From: JALRLA01 sp046047755
Lineage (GTDB): Bacteria > Bacteroidota > Bacteroidia > NS11-12g > UBA955
Length of the DNA: 25,098 nt
Direction of reading: 5' to 3'
NCBI GenBank assembly: GCA_046047755.1
Contig: JBJOHK010000122.1
Coordinates: forward strand, 1 to 25,098
Numbering within the stretch: position 1 is the stretch's first letter; each line of letters begins with the position of its first letter. Made by a program: the position numbers and the translations under genes. Below are positions 1 to 8,341 of this stretch, piece by piece. The notes under the pieces were generated by a model. The model had not been told where the DNA came from. It worked only from the letters and a program-made list of their open reading frames with translations, and searched no databases.

Positions 1-2103
1 AAAATCACCACCTGCACAGATGATCATCCGCACTTTTACTTAAATGCCAAGCAAGTCAAGGTCATGCCCGACAACAAGGTATTGTTCGGACCCGCTAACC
101 TAATCATTGCTGGAATTCCCACTCCCATCGCCTTGCCTTTTGGCCTAGCCCCCATTAAAAAGGGTCAACGCAACGGGCTCATTTTCCCCAGTTACGGCTT
201 CAACCAATTCAACAAGAGTTACTATTTGCAGAATTTGGGCTATTACATGGGTCTTGGGCCCTACGCCGATATTCAAGCCACCGCTGATGCCTACTTAAAT
301 GGCGATCTCCGACTGGGACTGAGAAGCAACTTGGTTCGGCGCTATAAATACAGAGGTCAACTAGCCGTACAAGCCTCAAGATTCTCAAATGGCTTAGACA
401 TTTCCAACCCACAGTTCGGGCGCAGTACAGATTTTAGCATTCAGGGTTCGTTCAACGCCGATCCAAAATGGCTACCCGGAATTGGGCTGAACGGGAACCT
501 CAATATCGTCACCGGCGATTTCAACAAGAACAATGCTAGAGACATCAATAGCATTTCAAACAATCAGTTTCAATCAAGCCTGAACTACAGCCGTACTCTA
601 TTTCAAAACAAAGCCAATCTCGCCGTCAGTGCGCGGCACAGCCAAAACACACAGACCCGAGATTTCACCGTAGAACTACCTACTATCAATTTTGGTGTAT
701 CTAGCCTGACCCCATTTGCCTCTAAAACAGGCTCCAATAAAAAATGGTACCAACAATTGCGTTTGAGTTACAATGCCAATGTCGGAAACCAATTAAAAAC
801 CAAAGACAGTTTGATTTTTGGACCTCAGTTTCGCGATGCCTTGCAAGATTTGAGAAGCGGAATGAAACATCGAATTCCCTTGTCAACCAATATCAAATTA
901 TTCAACGGAGCGGTCAATCTTACACCCAGCGCCAACTACCAAGAAATTTGGTATCAAAAAAGGTTAATTCAAGCCTATGACCCCGTATCTAAAACGATCA
1001 ACACCCGAGATAGTTCCGGCTTTTTTAGGTTGTACAATTACGACCTATCAACCAGCCTTCAGACCAACATATACGGTACTTTCAGCGGCTTGCATTGGGG
1101 CAATATTCGCGCCCTCAGACACACCATCGCTCCCAGTATTTCATTTGGATACCGACCTGATACCGATCTATTTGCCAAAGGCTGGAGAGACCGGTATTTA
1201 GACTCGTCAAACAAGTGGGTGGAATACAACCCTTTTCAACAAGGAATTTACGGCTCTGTAACCAGCAACAGTGGTGGCTATATGGGGTTCAGCATTGCCA
1301 ACAACCTTCAAGCCAAAAAAGCCATTGGCCAAGACACCAATGGCCTAGATAAAACAGAAAAAGTCAATCTCATTGACCAGTTCAATTTGAATTCCGGCTA
1401 CAATTTCCTGGCCGATAGTTTGAAATTCGACGATTTACGTCTGACCTTCAATACCGTACTTTTCAAACAAGTGAGAATTGGAGCCTCTGCTTCTTATAGC
1501 CCCTATGCCATTCGGGACGGACGAATCATCAACGAATGGAATTGGAACGACCAAAGTCAACTTCTGAGATTCCGAAATGCCAATTTCTCGTTAAACACTA
1601 GATTGGATCCTAAGTTGTTCAAGAAACTCTCCTCTTCGAAAAGCAACGAAAGCAGCGAATTTCAGAATCCAGTATTAGGCAATGCGCTAACTGCCTCATC
1701 GGCTGAAGAAGCCGAGCGAGCTATGATTGAACGCGAGCCCTGGAATTACTACGACTTTAACATTCCCTGGTCCTTGAATTTTACCTACCTAGTATCATTC
1801 AACAATGAGGCTATTTCTGAGCAGCAACGTTTGGGAAATCACCGGCTGACCCTGTCTGGAGACCTCAATATTACTCCCGAATGGAAAATCGCCTACAACA
1901 CGGGTTACGATTTGAAAAACCAACGCATGGCTGGGAGCCAGTTTTCGGTAGTTCGAAGCCTGCATTGCTGGCAACTTGAATTTTCATGGATTCCTGACGG
2001 CTATAGAAAAAGTTGGACCTTTACCCTGCGACCCAAGAGTGCTTTGCTTCAGGATTTAAAACTGAACAAACGAGAATCCTTTTACGCCCCATTCGCTCAA
2101 TAA
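1..2103 (+). CDS. lptD: LptD-like outer-membrane LPS assembly protein (5' end outside window)
   Basis: The reading frame is open from base 1, so the first ATG at 64 is internal and the N-terminal part of the gene lies outside the window. The visible 700 residues begin with KITTCTDDHPHFYLNAKQVK, followed by LFGPANLIIAGIPTPIALPF, a stretch typical of the Bacteroidota branch of the LptD/OstA family. The rest is alternating aromatic and polar beta-strand sequence expected of a large outer-membrane barrel. It ends with a LQDLKLNKRESFY-like C-terminus also seen in that family. LptD places lipopolysaccharide in the outer leaflet of the outer membrane. No LptE or other Lpt gene is in the window. The next gene starts 11 nt downstream and is probably cotranscribed. 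The family assignment is from recognised sequence features, not a search. Confidence 0.85.
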   Translation, partial: KITTCTDDHPHFYLNAKQVKVMPDNKVLFGPANLIIAGIPTPIALPFGLAPIKKGQRNGLIFPSYGFNQFNKSYYLQNLGYYMGLGPYADIQATADAYLNGDLRLGLRSNLVRRYKYRGQLAVQASRFSNGLDISNPQFGRSTDFSIQGSFNADPKWLPGIGLNGNLNIVTGDFNKNNARDINSISNNQFQSSLNYSRTLFQNKANLAVSARHSQNTQTRDFTVELPTINFGVSSLTPFASKTGSNKKWYQQLRLSYNANVGNQLKTKDSLIFGPQFRDALQDLRSGMKHRIPLSTNIKLFNGAVNLTPSANYQEIWYQKRLIQAYDPVSKTINTRDSSGFFRLYNYDLSTSLQTNIYGTFSGLHWGNIRALRHTIAPSISFGYRPDTDLFAKGWRDRYLDSSNKWVEYNPFQQGIYGSVTSNSGGYMGFSIANNLQAKKAIGQDTNGLDKTEKVNLIDQFNLNSGYNFLADSLKFDDLRLTFNTVLFKQVRIGASASYSPYAIRDGRIINEWNWNDQSQLLRFRNANFSLNTRLDPKLFKKLSSSKSNESSEFQNPVLGNALTASSAEEAERAMIEREPWNYYDFNIPWSLNFTYLVSFNNEAISEQQRLGNHRLTLSGDLNITPEWKIAYNTGYDLKNQRMAGSQFSVVRSLHCWQLEFSWIPDGYRKSWTFTLRPKSALLQDLKLNKRESFYAPFAQ

Positions 2104-2114
2104 CACCCTGTCAC

Positions 2115-3308
2115 ATGCGCTTATTCGTATTCGCTTTACTACTCCAAACGGCAAGTCTTTTCAGCCAATCTTCGCCCCATCCCGAGTACCGCCAACGATA
2201 CTATCTGCGCATCTCAGAAGGGCGACACAACCCAACCATCACCAAACAAGATGATCGAATCCAATTGGACGGATTCGTTTGGTCGACAGCTGGCGATGTC
2301 AATGTACCGATGGCTAGTGGTTACGACAGCTTATTCACGGTCCCTGAATACAACATTCCTGTCGGCGCATTTCTGGCGAGTAGCCATGAGGTTAGCAATG
2401 CCGAATACCAATTATTCGTTCGTGATAGCCAGTACCTCAGTGTCATATTCCGCCAGGCCGATACCAATTGCCTTGCGCAAGACGAAACAGAGACTTGGAA
2501 ATGGACTCTTTATAAGCAATACTATTTCACTCATCAGGCCTATGCCCAATACCCTGTAATCGGGATTAGCCATACTCAGGCACTCGAATATTGCCATTGG
2601 CTGCAATGGAAATTGGAAGAAGACCCCTCATTCATGCAAATGATGCATGAATCTTTAGGGCCACAAGCCAAATTCACGGTTGATCTGCCCAGCCTTTTGG
2701 AATACCAACGATTGTTGCAAGCCCAAGTTTTCGAACCCTATCACCGCTCTGAAGCAGGGGCTCAATACGAAAATCCCGTTTTGGAGTATTTGCTGAGTCC
2801 TCGAGGCAATCGCTCGGTCAATTGGTCTGACCAGGGCTTAAGCAGCAATCGAGGAGCGAATTTGATGCCCTGGAAGACACCTAGCCCCTTTACCGTATCG
2901 GTTCACGAATCGCCGCTCAGCACCGCCCCCTCAAAGAAAAAATCATACAAAACTTCCACCTTTTTGGGTCTCTCTGAAGCTCCCGTTTGGGGGCCTTATA
3001 ACCATCTCTTGGGCAACGTATCAGAATGGACTTCAACCCCTGCAGAGAATCATTTGTTTGACAACATCACCTACACCTTGAATACGGCTGATGAAATCAT
3101 TGTAAACCAATACCAAATACCCACTGAATCCCTGCTTCAGGGCAGATTGCACAAACCGGTAGATCGGCAGACGCATTTCGCCGTTTGGGGAGGTTCCTGG
3201 AGCGATGAGCTTTATTACCTCCAAGGCTCAGCGGCCAAATTTAAGCGATTCAATCACAGAAGTTCTGACATTGGGTTTCGTCCAATCATACGATTCTACA
3301 GCGAGTAA
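2115..3308 (+). CDS. Secreted protein with FGE/SUMF1-like fold (GldJ/GldK-like, probably non-catalytic)
   Basis: I place the start at the ATG at 2115 because it gives a clear signal peptide (MRLFVFALLLQTASLFSQ). An upstream in-frame ATG at 2013 would overlap lptD and put 34 unlikely residues before it. The mature protein of about 380 residues shows the landmarks of the formylglycine-generating-enzyme/sulfatase-modifying fold: SHEVSNAEYQLF near residue 90, YPVIGISHTQALEYCHWL, LPSLLEYQ in place of LPTEAEWE, LLGNVSEWTS, and WGGSW...GFRPIIRF in the last 40 residues. No cysteine lies in the C-terminal region where catalytic FGEs carry theirs. This resembles the structural FGE-fold proteins GldJ and GldK of gliding and type IX secretion more than an enzyme. 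There is no lipobox. The role is unknown. It sits 11 nt after lptD, which suggests an envelope function. Confidence 0.75.
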   Translation: MRLFVFALLLQTASLFSQSSPHPEYRQRYYLRISEGRHNPTITKQDDRIQLDGFVWSTAGDVNVPMASGYDSLFTVPEYNIPVGAFLASSHEVSNAEYQLFVRDSQYLSVIFRQADTNCLAQDETETWKWTLYKQYYFTHQAYAQYPVIGISHTQALEYCHWLQWKLEEDPSFMQMMHESLGPQAKFTVDLPSLLEYQRLLQAQVFEPYHRSEAGAQYENPVLEYLLSPRGNRSVNWSDQGLSSNRGANLMPWKTPSPFTVSVHESPLSTAPSKKKSYKTSTFLGLSEAPVWGPYNHLLGNVSEWTSTPAENHLFDNITYTLNTADEIIVNQYQIPTESLLQGRLHKPVDRQTHFAVWGGSWSDELYYLQGSAAKFKRFNHRSSDIGFRPIIRFYSE

Positions 3309-3333
3309 AGACAGAGATATTTAGTAATTGTAC

Positions 3334-3351
3334 AATTGACACTTGTCAATT
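3334..3351. repeat. Perfect 7-bp inverted repeat before susC
   Basis: AATTGAC (3334–3340), a 4-nt spacer and GTCAATT (3345–3351) form a perfect inverted repeat followed by a T-run on the plus strand (to 3356). It lies 25 nt after the stop of the FGE-fold gene and 33 nt before the susC start. It could be a weak AT-rich terminator of the lptD transcript, or an operator for the SusCD operon. A TTG at 3336–3338, a 20-nt spacer and TAAATTG at 3359–3365 loosely fit a Bacteroidota promoter overlapping it. The repeat is directly visible; its function is inference. Confidence 0.45.
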
Positions 3352-3384
3352 TTTTTGCTAAATTGCTCGCCTAAAACCAATTCT

Positions 3385-6300
3385 ATGAATCAGTCTTACT
3401 CGATTAAGAAGGCATTTTCATGGGCTATTCTGTCAATGATCAGCATTGGCGCTGCCTGGGCTCAAACCGGCACCGTCACTGGCAAAGTGAGCGACAATGA
3501 CGGAACGCCTCTTGAAGGTGTCGAAATCACATGGGGAACCTCTAGCAGCGCCAAAACGACGGCTGACGGCTCCTATGTGTTAGAATTGCCTGCAGGGTCA
3601 TATACCCTTACGGCTAGCAAAGAGTCTTTTGAATCCCGCAGCAGTAAAATCGATTTGACAGCGGGAGCCAAACTCACCGTATCGTTCAAGTTAACCTCTT
3701 CGTCTGACGTCATCGGCGATGTGGTTATTGTAGGTTACGGGCGCCAGTCTCGCCGCAATGTAGTGGGATCCATCTCCTCCGTTAGCGGCCGTGAATTGAC
3801 GGAAGCTCCTGCCCCCTCTTTCGAGGCGGCCCTTCAAGGAAAAGCAGCAGGTGTTCAAGTAACCGTCGGTTCGGGCATGGCCGGATCAGCTTCTTTGATT
3901 CGCATTCGTGGAGCCGCTTCGATTTCGGCAGCAGGCGACCCCTTGTACGTAATTGACGGAATTCCCGTAACCCAAGACTATTTCATGAACCGCGCCAATG
4001 GCTCCAACTGGGGCGGTGGCTTCAACAACAACCCATTGGCCAGCATCAACCCTGAAGACATCGAAAATATCGAAATCTTAAAAGATGCTGCTGCCACCAG
4101 CATTTATGGTTCTCGCGGTGCCAACGGTGTAATTTTGATTACCACCAAACGCGCACGCAAGCAAGGATTAAAGTTTGACTTCAACTCTCGCTGGTCAATC
4201 GCCATGCCCACGGCTCGCCCCGATATGTTGAGCGGCCCAGAATGGTTGCAACTCTATGAAGAAGCTTGGCAAAACGACGGCCATGTTGGCACCCCTGATT
4301 TATCAGCCGTCGGTCTTCGTTTGAGCTGGGATCAGGCTCAAAACATCAATACAGATTGGATCGATCAGATGATCGGAACCGGGTTCAAGCAGAGCTACAA
4401 CTTCTCGACCAACTACAAAAAAGACAACGTGGCCGTAAAGGCCATTCTGTCTTACGACGACAACGGTTCTTATGTCATTGGCAACAATTACAACCGCGTC
4501 AGCGAACGCGTGAACATGGATTGGAAGCCCATGAAAAAGATGAATGTGCAGATTTCCCATTCGTTGAGCCAGGGCACCAATACCCGCGTTGATGCTGCCT
4601 GGGCCGGCGGATTGGGTTCAGCCATGAGCACCATGCTGCCCATCTATCCGCTGGAGCCCTTGTACGACAGCAGTTCCAAGTCGTATTTGACCCCTGTCGG
4701 ATTGCACACCATTCGCGATTTGAAGAACTGGAGAAGCATCGAGGTGCGCACCATCAACAATGCTTCAGTTTCTTACCAATTCAACGAGAACTTGGCTTTG
4801 AATGCCAGCGGTAGCATCGATTACATGGACTACAACGAGTACCTGTACGAGCCAAGCGAGTTGATTCGCTACTACAACGGCAGCTACTTGCAGAACGGCA
4901 ACGCAAAGTGGTACCCTACCTACACAATGAACAAAAACTATTTCGCCACCTTGCAGTACGATAAGAACTTAGGCAAGGGCAATAGCGTTGGAGCCATGTT
5001 GGGTCATGAATACCAACACAGTTATTCCACTAGTAAATACGTTGAGAATTTCGATGCCACAGGCCCCATTGATCAGGTGACCATTCCCGATACCGCTAAA
5101 TTGGTATATGGACGCACCCCCTACGAATGGGCCTTCTTGAGCTATTTCGGTCGTTTGAATTACAGCTACCACAATAAACTGAACTTTCAAGTCACAGCCC
5201 GTCGTGACGGTAGTAGCCGATTTGGACGCAACAACCGCTACGGATTCTTCCCTGCTGCGGCTGTGGGTTATATCATTAGCGAGGAAGATTTCATTCGCAA
5301 CATCAAAGCCATTGACTTCATGAAGTTGCGTGCCGGTATTGGAAAAAGCGGAAACGCCAATTTTGACAACTACGCCCGTTGGGGTACCATTACCCCTAGT
5401 GGCAACTTGCAACCCTATAACGGCAATCCCCAAATGGCTCCTGCTCGTTTGGAGAACCCCAACTTGAAATGGGAGTCTACCACCAACTTCGATGCGGGCA
5501 TTGAAACCCAATTCTTGAAAGGTCGAATCAGCACAGAGTTGACGTACTACAATAAGAATACCACTGATGTAATCTTGCAGTTGAGCATTCCCACTTCTAC
5601 CGGTTTTGGCTCCTTTTACGACAACGTAGGTGCCATTGTTAACCGCGGTGTAGAATTCACGTTGAAGACCATCAACATTCGCAGCAAAAACATGCAGTGG
5701 TCTAGCAATTTCAACATTGCCCGTAACTACAATGAGATCACCAGCATTGGTGTTTATACAGAAGATGCCGTGAGCGGAGGAACCAACGATACCCGCGTAG
5801 TTGTAGGTCAACCTGTTGGAACCAATTTCTTGGTTCGCTTTTCCCATGTAGATCCCCAAACTGGCGCCCCTGTTTACTTCGACAAGAATGGAAACGAAAC
5901 CTATAGTTGGGACCCTGACAACCGTGTGGCCGTAGGCAATGTATTGCCCAAAGCCTTCGGTAGCTTCAACAACGTCATCAATTACAAAAACTTGGAATTG
6001 TCGGCCACCGTTTACTTCAATATAGGCGGCAACATTTACGAAAGTTCAGTAAAGCGTCAATTGAGTTTGATGACCGACTGGAACATGGATCGTCGCGTTT
6101 TGGATCGCTGGCAGCAACCAGGAGACAATGCTTTGTACCCCAAGATGACCTTGAACACCTTCAATCATGGTTCTACCACTCCTTGGATCAACACCGACTT
6201 GTGGTTGCAGGACGGATCTTTCGCACGTTTGCGCAATGTGATGTTGAGCTACAATATGCCCAAAGCTTGGTTGAGCAAAACAGGCTTTGAAGGCGCCAAA

Positions 6301-6471
6301 GTTACCCTGGTTGGAATCAACTTGTTGACTTGGACAAATTACACGGGCTTGGATCCTGAAATCGCCCGCGACTTCGAAAACCCCACTGACCGCAACATGA
6401 GCGGCAGTATTACATACTTGACTCCCCCACAGGAGAAGAGCGTCAGTTTGGCCCTTAATCTGAGCTTTTAA
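3385..6471 (+). CDS. susC: SusC/RagA-family TonB-dependent outer-membrane transporter
   Basis: Start chosen at the ATG at 3385, which opens a signal peptide (MNQSYSIKKAFSWAILSMIS, cleavage near AWA-Q27). An in-frame TTG at 3343 would add 14 residues before it and lies in the intergenic repeat. Domains: carboxypeptidase-regulatory-like (about 28–105), the SusC signature VVIVGYGRQSRRNVVGSIS (113–131), plug domain with LYVIDGIPV (187–195) and INPEDIENIEILKDAAAT (221–238), then a barrel to a C-terminal phenylalanine. The length of 1028 residues is normal. SusC proteins form the TonB-powered pore under a SusD lid and import glycans, peptides or other oligomers. SusD follows after 2 nt. No degradative enzyme, sigma/anti-sigma pair or hybrid sensor is nearby, so the substrate is open. 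Confidence 0.95.
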   Translation: MNQSYSIKKAFSWAILSMISIGAAWAQTGTVTGKVSDNDGTPLEGVEITWGTSSSAKTTADGSYVLELPAGSYTLTASKESFESRSSKIDLTAGAKLTVSFKLTSSSDVIGDVVIVGYGRQSRRNVVGSISSVSGRELTEAPAPSFEAALQGKAAGVQVTVGSGMAGSASLIRIRGAASISAAGDPLYVIDGIPVTQDYFMNRANGSNWGGGFNNNPLASINPEDIENIEILKDAAATSIYGSRGANGVILITTKRARKQGLKFDFNSRWSIAMPTARPDMLSGPEWLQLYEEAWQNDGHVGTPDLSAVGLRLSWDQAQNINTDWIDQMIGTGFKQSYNFSTNYKKDNVAVKAILSYDDNGSYVIGNNYNRVSERVNMDWKPMKKMNVQISHSLSQGTNTRVDAAWAGGLGSAMSTMLPIYPLEPLYDSSSKSYLTPVGLHTIRDLKNWRSIEVRTINNASVSYQFNENLALNASGSIDYMDYNEYLYEPSELIRYYNGSYLQNGNAKWYPTYTMNKNYFATLQYDKNLGKGNSVGAMLGHEYQHSYSTSKYVENFDATGPIDQVTIPDTAKLVYGRTPYEWAFLSYFGRLNYSYHNKLNFQVTARRDGSSRFGRNNRYGFFPAAAVGYIISEEDFIRNIKAIDFMKLRAGIGKSGNANFDNYARWGTITPSGNLQPYNGNPQMAPARLENPNLKWESTTNFDAGIETQFLKGRISTELTYYNKNTTDVILQLSIPTSTGFGSFYDNVGAIVNRGVEFTLKTINIRSKNMQWSSNFNIARNYNEITSIGVYTEDAVSGGTNDTRVVVGQPVGTNFLVRFSHVDPQTGAPVYFDKNGNETYSWDPDNRVAVGNVLPKAFGSFNNVINYKNLELSATVYFNIGGNIYESSVKRQLSLMTDWNMDRRVLDRWQQPGDNALYPKMTLNTFNHGSTTPWINTDLWLQDGSFARLRNVMLSYNMPKAWLSKTGFEGAKVTLVGINLLTWTNYTGLDPEIARDFENPTDRNMSGSITYLTPPQEKSVSLALNLSF

Positions 6472-6473
6472 TC

Positions 6474-7841
6474 ATGAACACAAAATCCATTCTTTGGGCC
6501 TTGAGCCTAACAGCAGTAGCTCTAAGCAGCTGCGATAAAATGATCGAAACACCCCCACCCAATGAGATTCTCATTGATGACGCGGTGAAGAATACCGAAG
6601 ACTTGCAAATGTTGCTCAATTCGAGCTACAACGAACTCGCCAATACCTTTGGTGGTTTTGGCCAAGTCTTGGCTGAACTGCAAAGTGATAACCTTACGCT
6701 TCCGAACAACAACGATTACCGTGAAGTATTCAATCACAATGTATTGTTCTTTAACTCAACCACTGGAGCCTTCCACTCTATCGTGTACCGCACCATTTTC
6801 CGTGCCAACTTTGTAGAGAAATACCTGGATCGCGCCGCTGATTTGACTGAAGCCGATCGCACCCGTATTGTGGGTGAAGTGGCCTTTCTTCGCGCTTATT
6901 GCCATTTCTGGGCCGTTCGCATGTTTGCCCAGCCCTATGGGTTTACGGCTGACAATTCGCACCCTGGCATAGCCATTGCCAATCGTGTAAGTACTGACCC
7001 TTATCCCCGCAGCACTGTGGCCGAGGCCTATTCAGCTATCATAGCTGATGCCGAAACTGCCATGGCTAACTTGCCTGCCGACAATGGTTATTATGCTGAC
7101 AAACAAGCCGCTCAAGCTTTGCTGGCCCAAGTCTATTTCCAAATGGGCGAATACAGCCAAGCAGCCGATATGGCTACTCAAGTGATTAGCAGCGGCCGTT
7201 ACAGTTTGTCAGATACGGTAAACTTGTTCAATTCTCAGGCTGAAAGCGAGTACATATTCCGAATTGTGAGCACCGGTGTCAACGACAACCGCAGTGGGGC
7301 TTACAACGGAAACTATGCTCCCGGCACTCCTACCTGTCAAATGGATTTGGCCCTTTACAATGCCGTCAAGGACCCCAATGACAAACGCTGCGCTATGCTA
7401 ACGGAAGTGAACGCTGGCGCTGCCAATATGTTTGTTAAGAGCTCGGCTTTTGATGGCCAGTTTTTTGATGTGCCTTTGTTTTATTTGACACAAATGCATT
7501 TGATACGCGCTGAGGCCTTGGCCTTGTCGGGTGGAGACCTGACGACCGCTATCATGGACGTCAACAATTTGGTTGCCCGCGCTTATACTGACCCCAGCAC
7601 AGAATATTTGGCTAGCTCTGCTAGCGCCAATGAAATATTGACGAAGGTTCGCGCCGAGCGTCGAATGGAATTGCTGTTCCAAGGCGATCGAATTCAAGAA
7701 GTAAAACGCTTGGGAGCCATTGAAGGTCAGAACTTATTCATTCGTGGACACCGCTGGGACTGTGACGGCATGGTATTGCAGTTCCCGATTGTAGAACGCA
7801 CTAGTATTTTTGAAATTAACCCAACAGGAGGTTGCAAATAA
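6474..7841 (+). CDS. susD: SusD/RagB-family outer-membrane lipoprotein
   Basis: The ATG at 6474 follows the susC stop by 2 nt. The N-terminus has a lipoprotein signal ending in the lipobox LSSC with the lipidated Cys at residue 20. The 455 residues have the SusD layout: an N-terminal helical part with the RAxF/FLRAYCHFWAVRMF stretch near 125–145, TPR-like helices (AAQALLAQVYFQMGEYSQAA), and the C-terminal RAERRMELLFQGDRIQEVKR signature. SusD caps the SusC pore and binds substrate at the cell surface. It is a little shorter than most SusD proteins. The C-terminus ends GGCK, with a cysteine next to last. The stop TAA shares its last base with the ATG of the next gene, implying translational coupling. 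Confidence 0.95.
   Translation: MNTKSILWALSLTAVALSSCDKMIETPPPNEILIDDAVKNTEDLQMLLNSSYNELANTFGGFGQVLAELQSDNLTLPNNNDYREVFNHNVLFFNSTTGAFHSIVYRTIFRANFVEKYLDRAADLTEADRTRIVGEVAFLRAYCHFWAVRMFAQPYGFTADNSHPGIAIANRVSTDPYPRSTVAEAYSAIIADAETAMANLPADNGYYADKQAAQALLAQVYFQMGEYSQAADMATQVISSGRYSLSDTVNLFNSQAESEYIFRIVSTGVNDNRSGAYNGNYAPGTPTCQMDLALYNAVKDPNDKRCAMLTEVNAGAANMFVKSSAFDGQFFDVPLFYLTQMHLIRAEALALSGGDLTTAIMDVNNLVARAYTDPSTEYLASSASANEILTKVRAERRMELLFQGDRIQEVKRLGAIEGQNLFIRGHRWDCDGMVLQFPIVERTSIFEINPTGGCK
7826..7831 (+). promoter_or_regulatory. Strong Shine-Dalgarno sequence AGGAGG
   Basis: AGGAGG lies 9 nt before the ATG at 7841, inside the last susD codons (encoding part of TGGCK). Bacteroidota genes usually lack such a motif and other starts in this window do not show one this good. 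It supports the 7841 start over an in-frame TTG at 7832. Confidence 0.6.
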
Positions 7842-8341
7842 TGAAACGTATTGTATTGAGCAGTGTACTGGCCTTTGCCTTGACTTTGTCATTGGGCCTA
7901 TACAGTTGCAAACCCGAAAAAAAGGAACTGGGTCCACGTGTTAGCCAGATCGACGGAATTTCCGGAAATTGGATTTTGAATCGTGTGGCCCAAATTGATG
8001 TGAATGTCGAATTGGCTTTTGTGGAGAGCGATACCTTGTTGGATGTAAGCTCTGTGTACATAGCCGGCCAGCCCATGGAAATCGAATTCCAAAAAGACGG
8101 CACATACAGCACCGTCGCCGGTTCAGGATCCTCTTTGTTTGGGCCTGCCACTGGCACTTGGAAATTCGACGATAACGATTACCCAAGTTTCTTAATCTTC
8201 AACGAAGGCACAGGCGATGAAACCACCATCAACCTCTTGTCGCCTGTTCGCCCTCAAGACCCCAACTTGGCCATCAAAGTCAATAAATTCTGCAACGGTG
8301 AACGCACCGTTTCCTATCACTTTTGGTATAACCGCAAATGA
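7841..8341 (+). CDS. Small SusCD-associated lipoprotein, lipocalin-like size (function unknown)
   Basis: The ATG at 7841 overlaps the susD stop by one base (TAATG). The N-terminus is a lipoprotein signal (MKRIVLSSVLAFALTLSLGL then YSC, lipidated Cys at 23), so the 166-residue protein is probably membrane-anchored and likely exported to the outer membrane with SusD. The mature part contains GISGNWILNRVAQIDVN near residue 42 and later GTWKFDDNDYPSFLIF. This W-containing start and repeated beta-strand pattern resembles small Bacteroidota lipocalin-like lipoproteins (the DUF5004-type group), but I cannot confirm the family. It occupies the SusE/SusF position of a SusCD locus, so an accessory substrate-binding role is a reasonable inference. 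The stop TGA overlaps the next start. Confidence 0.8.
   Translation: MKRIVLSSVLAFALTLSLGLYSCKPEKKELGPRVSQIDGISGNWILNRVAQIDVNVELAFVESDTLLDVSSVYIAGQPMEIEFQKDGTYSTVAGSGSSLFGPATGTWKFDDNDYPSFLIFNEGTGDETTINLLSPVRPQDPNLAIKVNKFCNGERTVSYHFWYNRK

Noticed and set aside
64..2103. ATG at 64 as the lptD start
   Set aside because: The frame stays open to base 1 with family-typical sequence before it, so the gene starts outside the window.
3309..3384. A small gene or RNA between the FGE-fold gene and susC
   Set aside because: Only 76 nt with an inverted repeat and T-run; no open frame with a start and no recognisable RNA structure beyond that hairpin.
4969..5859. Long open frame of 296 codons on the minus strand inside susC
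   Set aside because: It is fully antisense to a well-supported SusC gene, its protein has no recognisable motif or signal, and such frames arise from the codon use of the sense gene.
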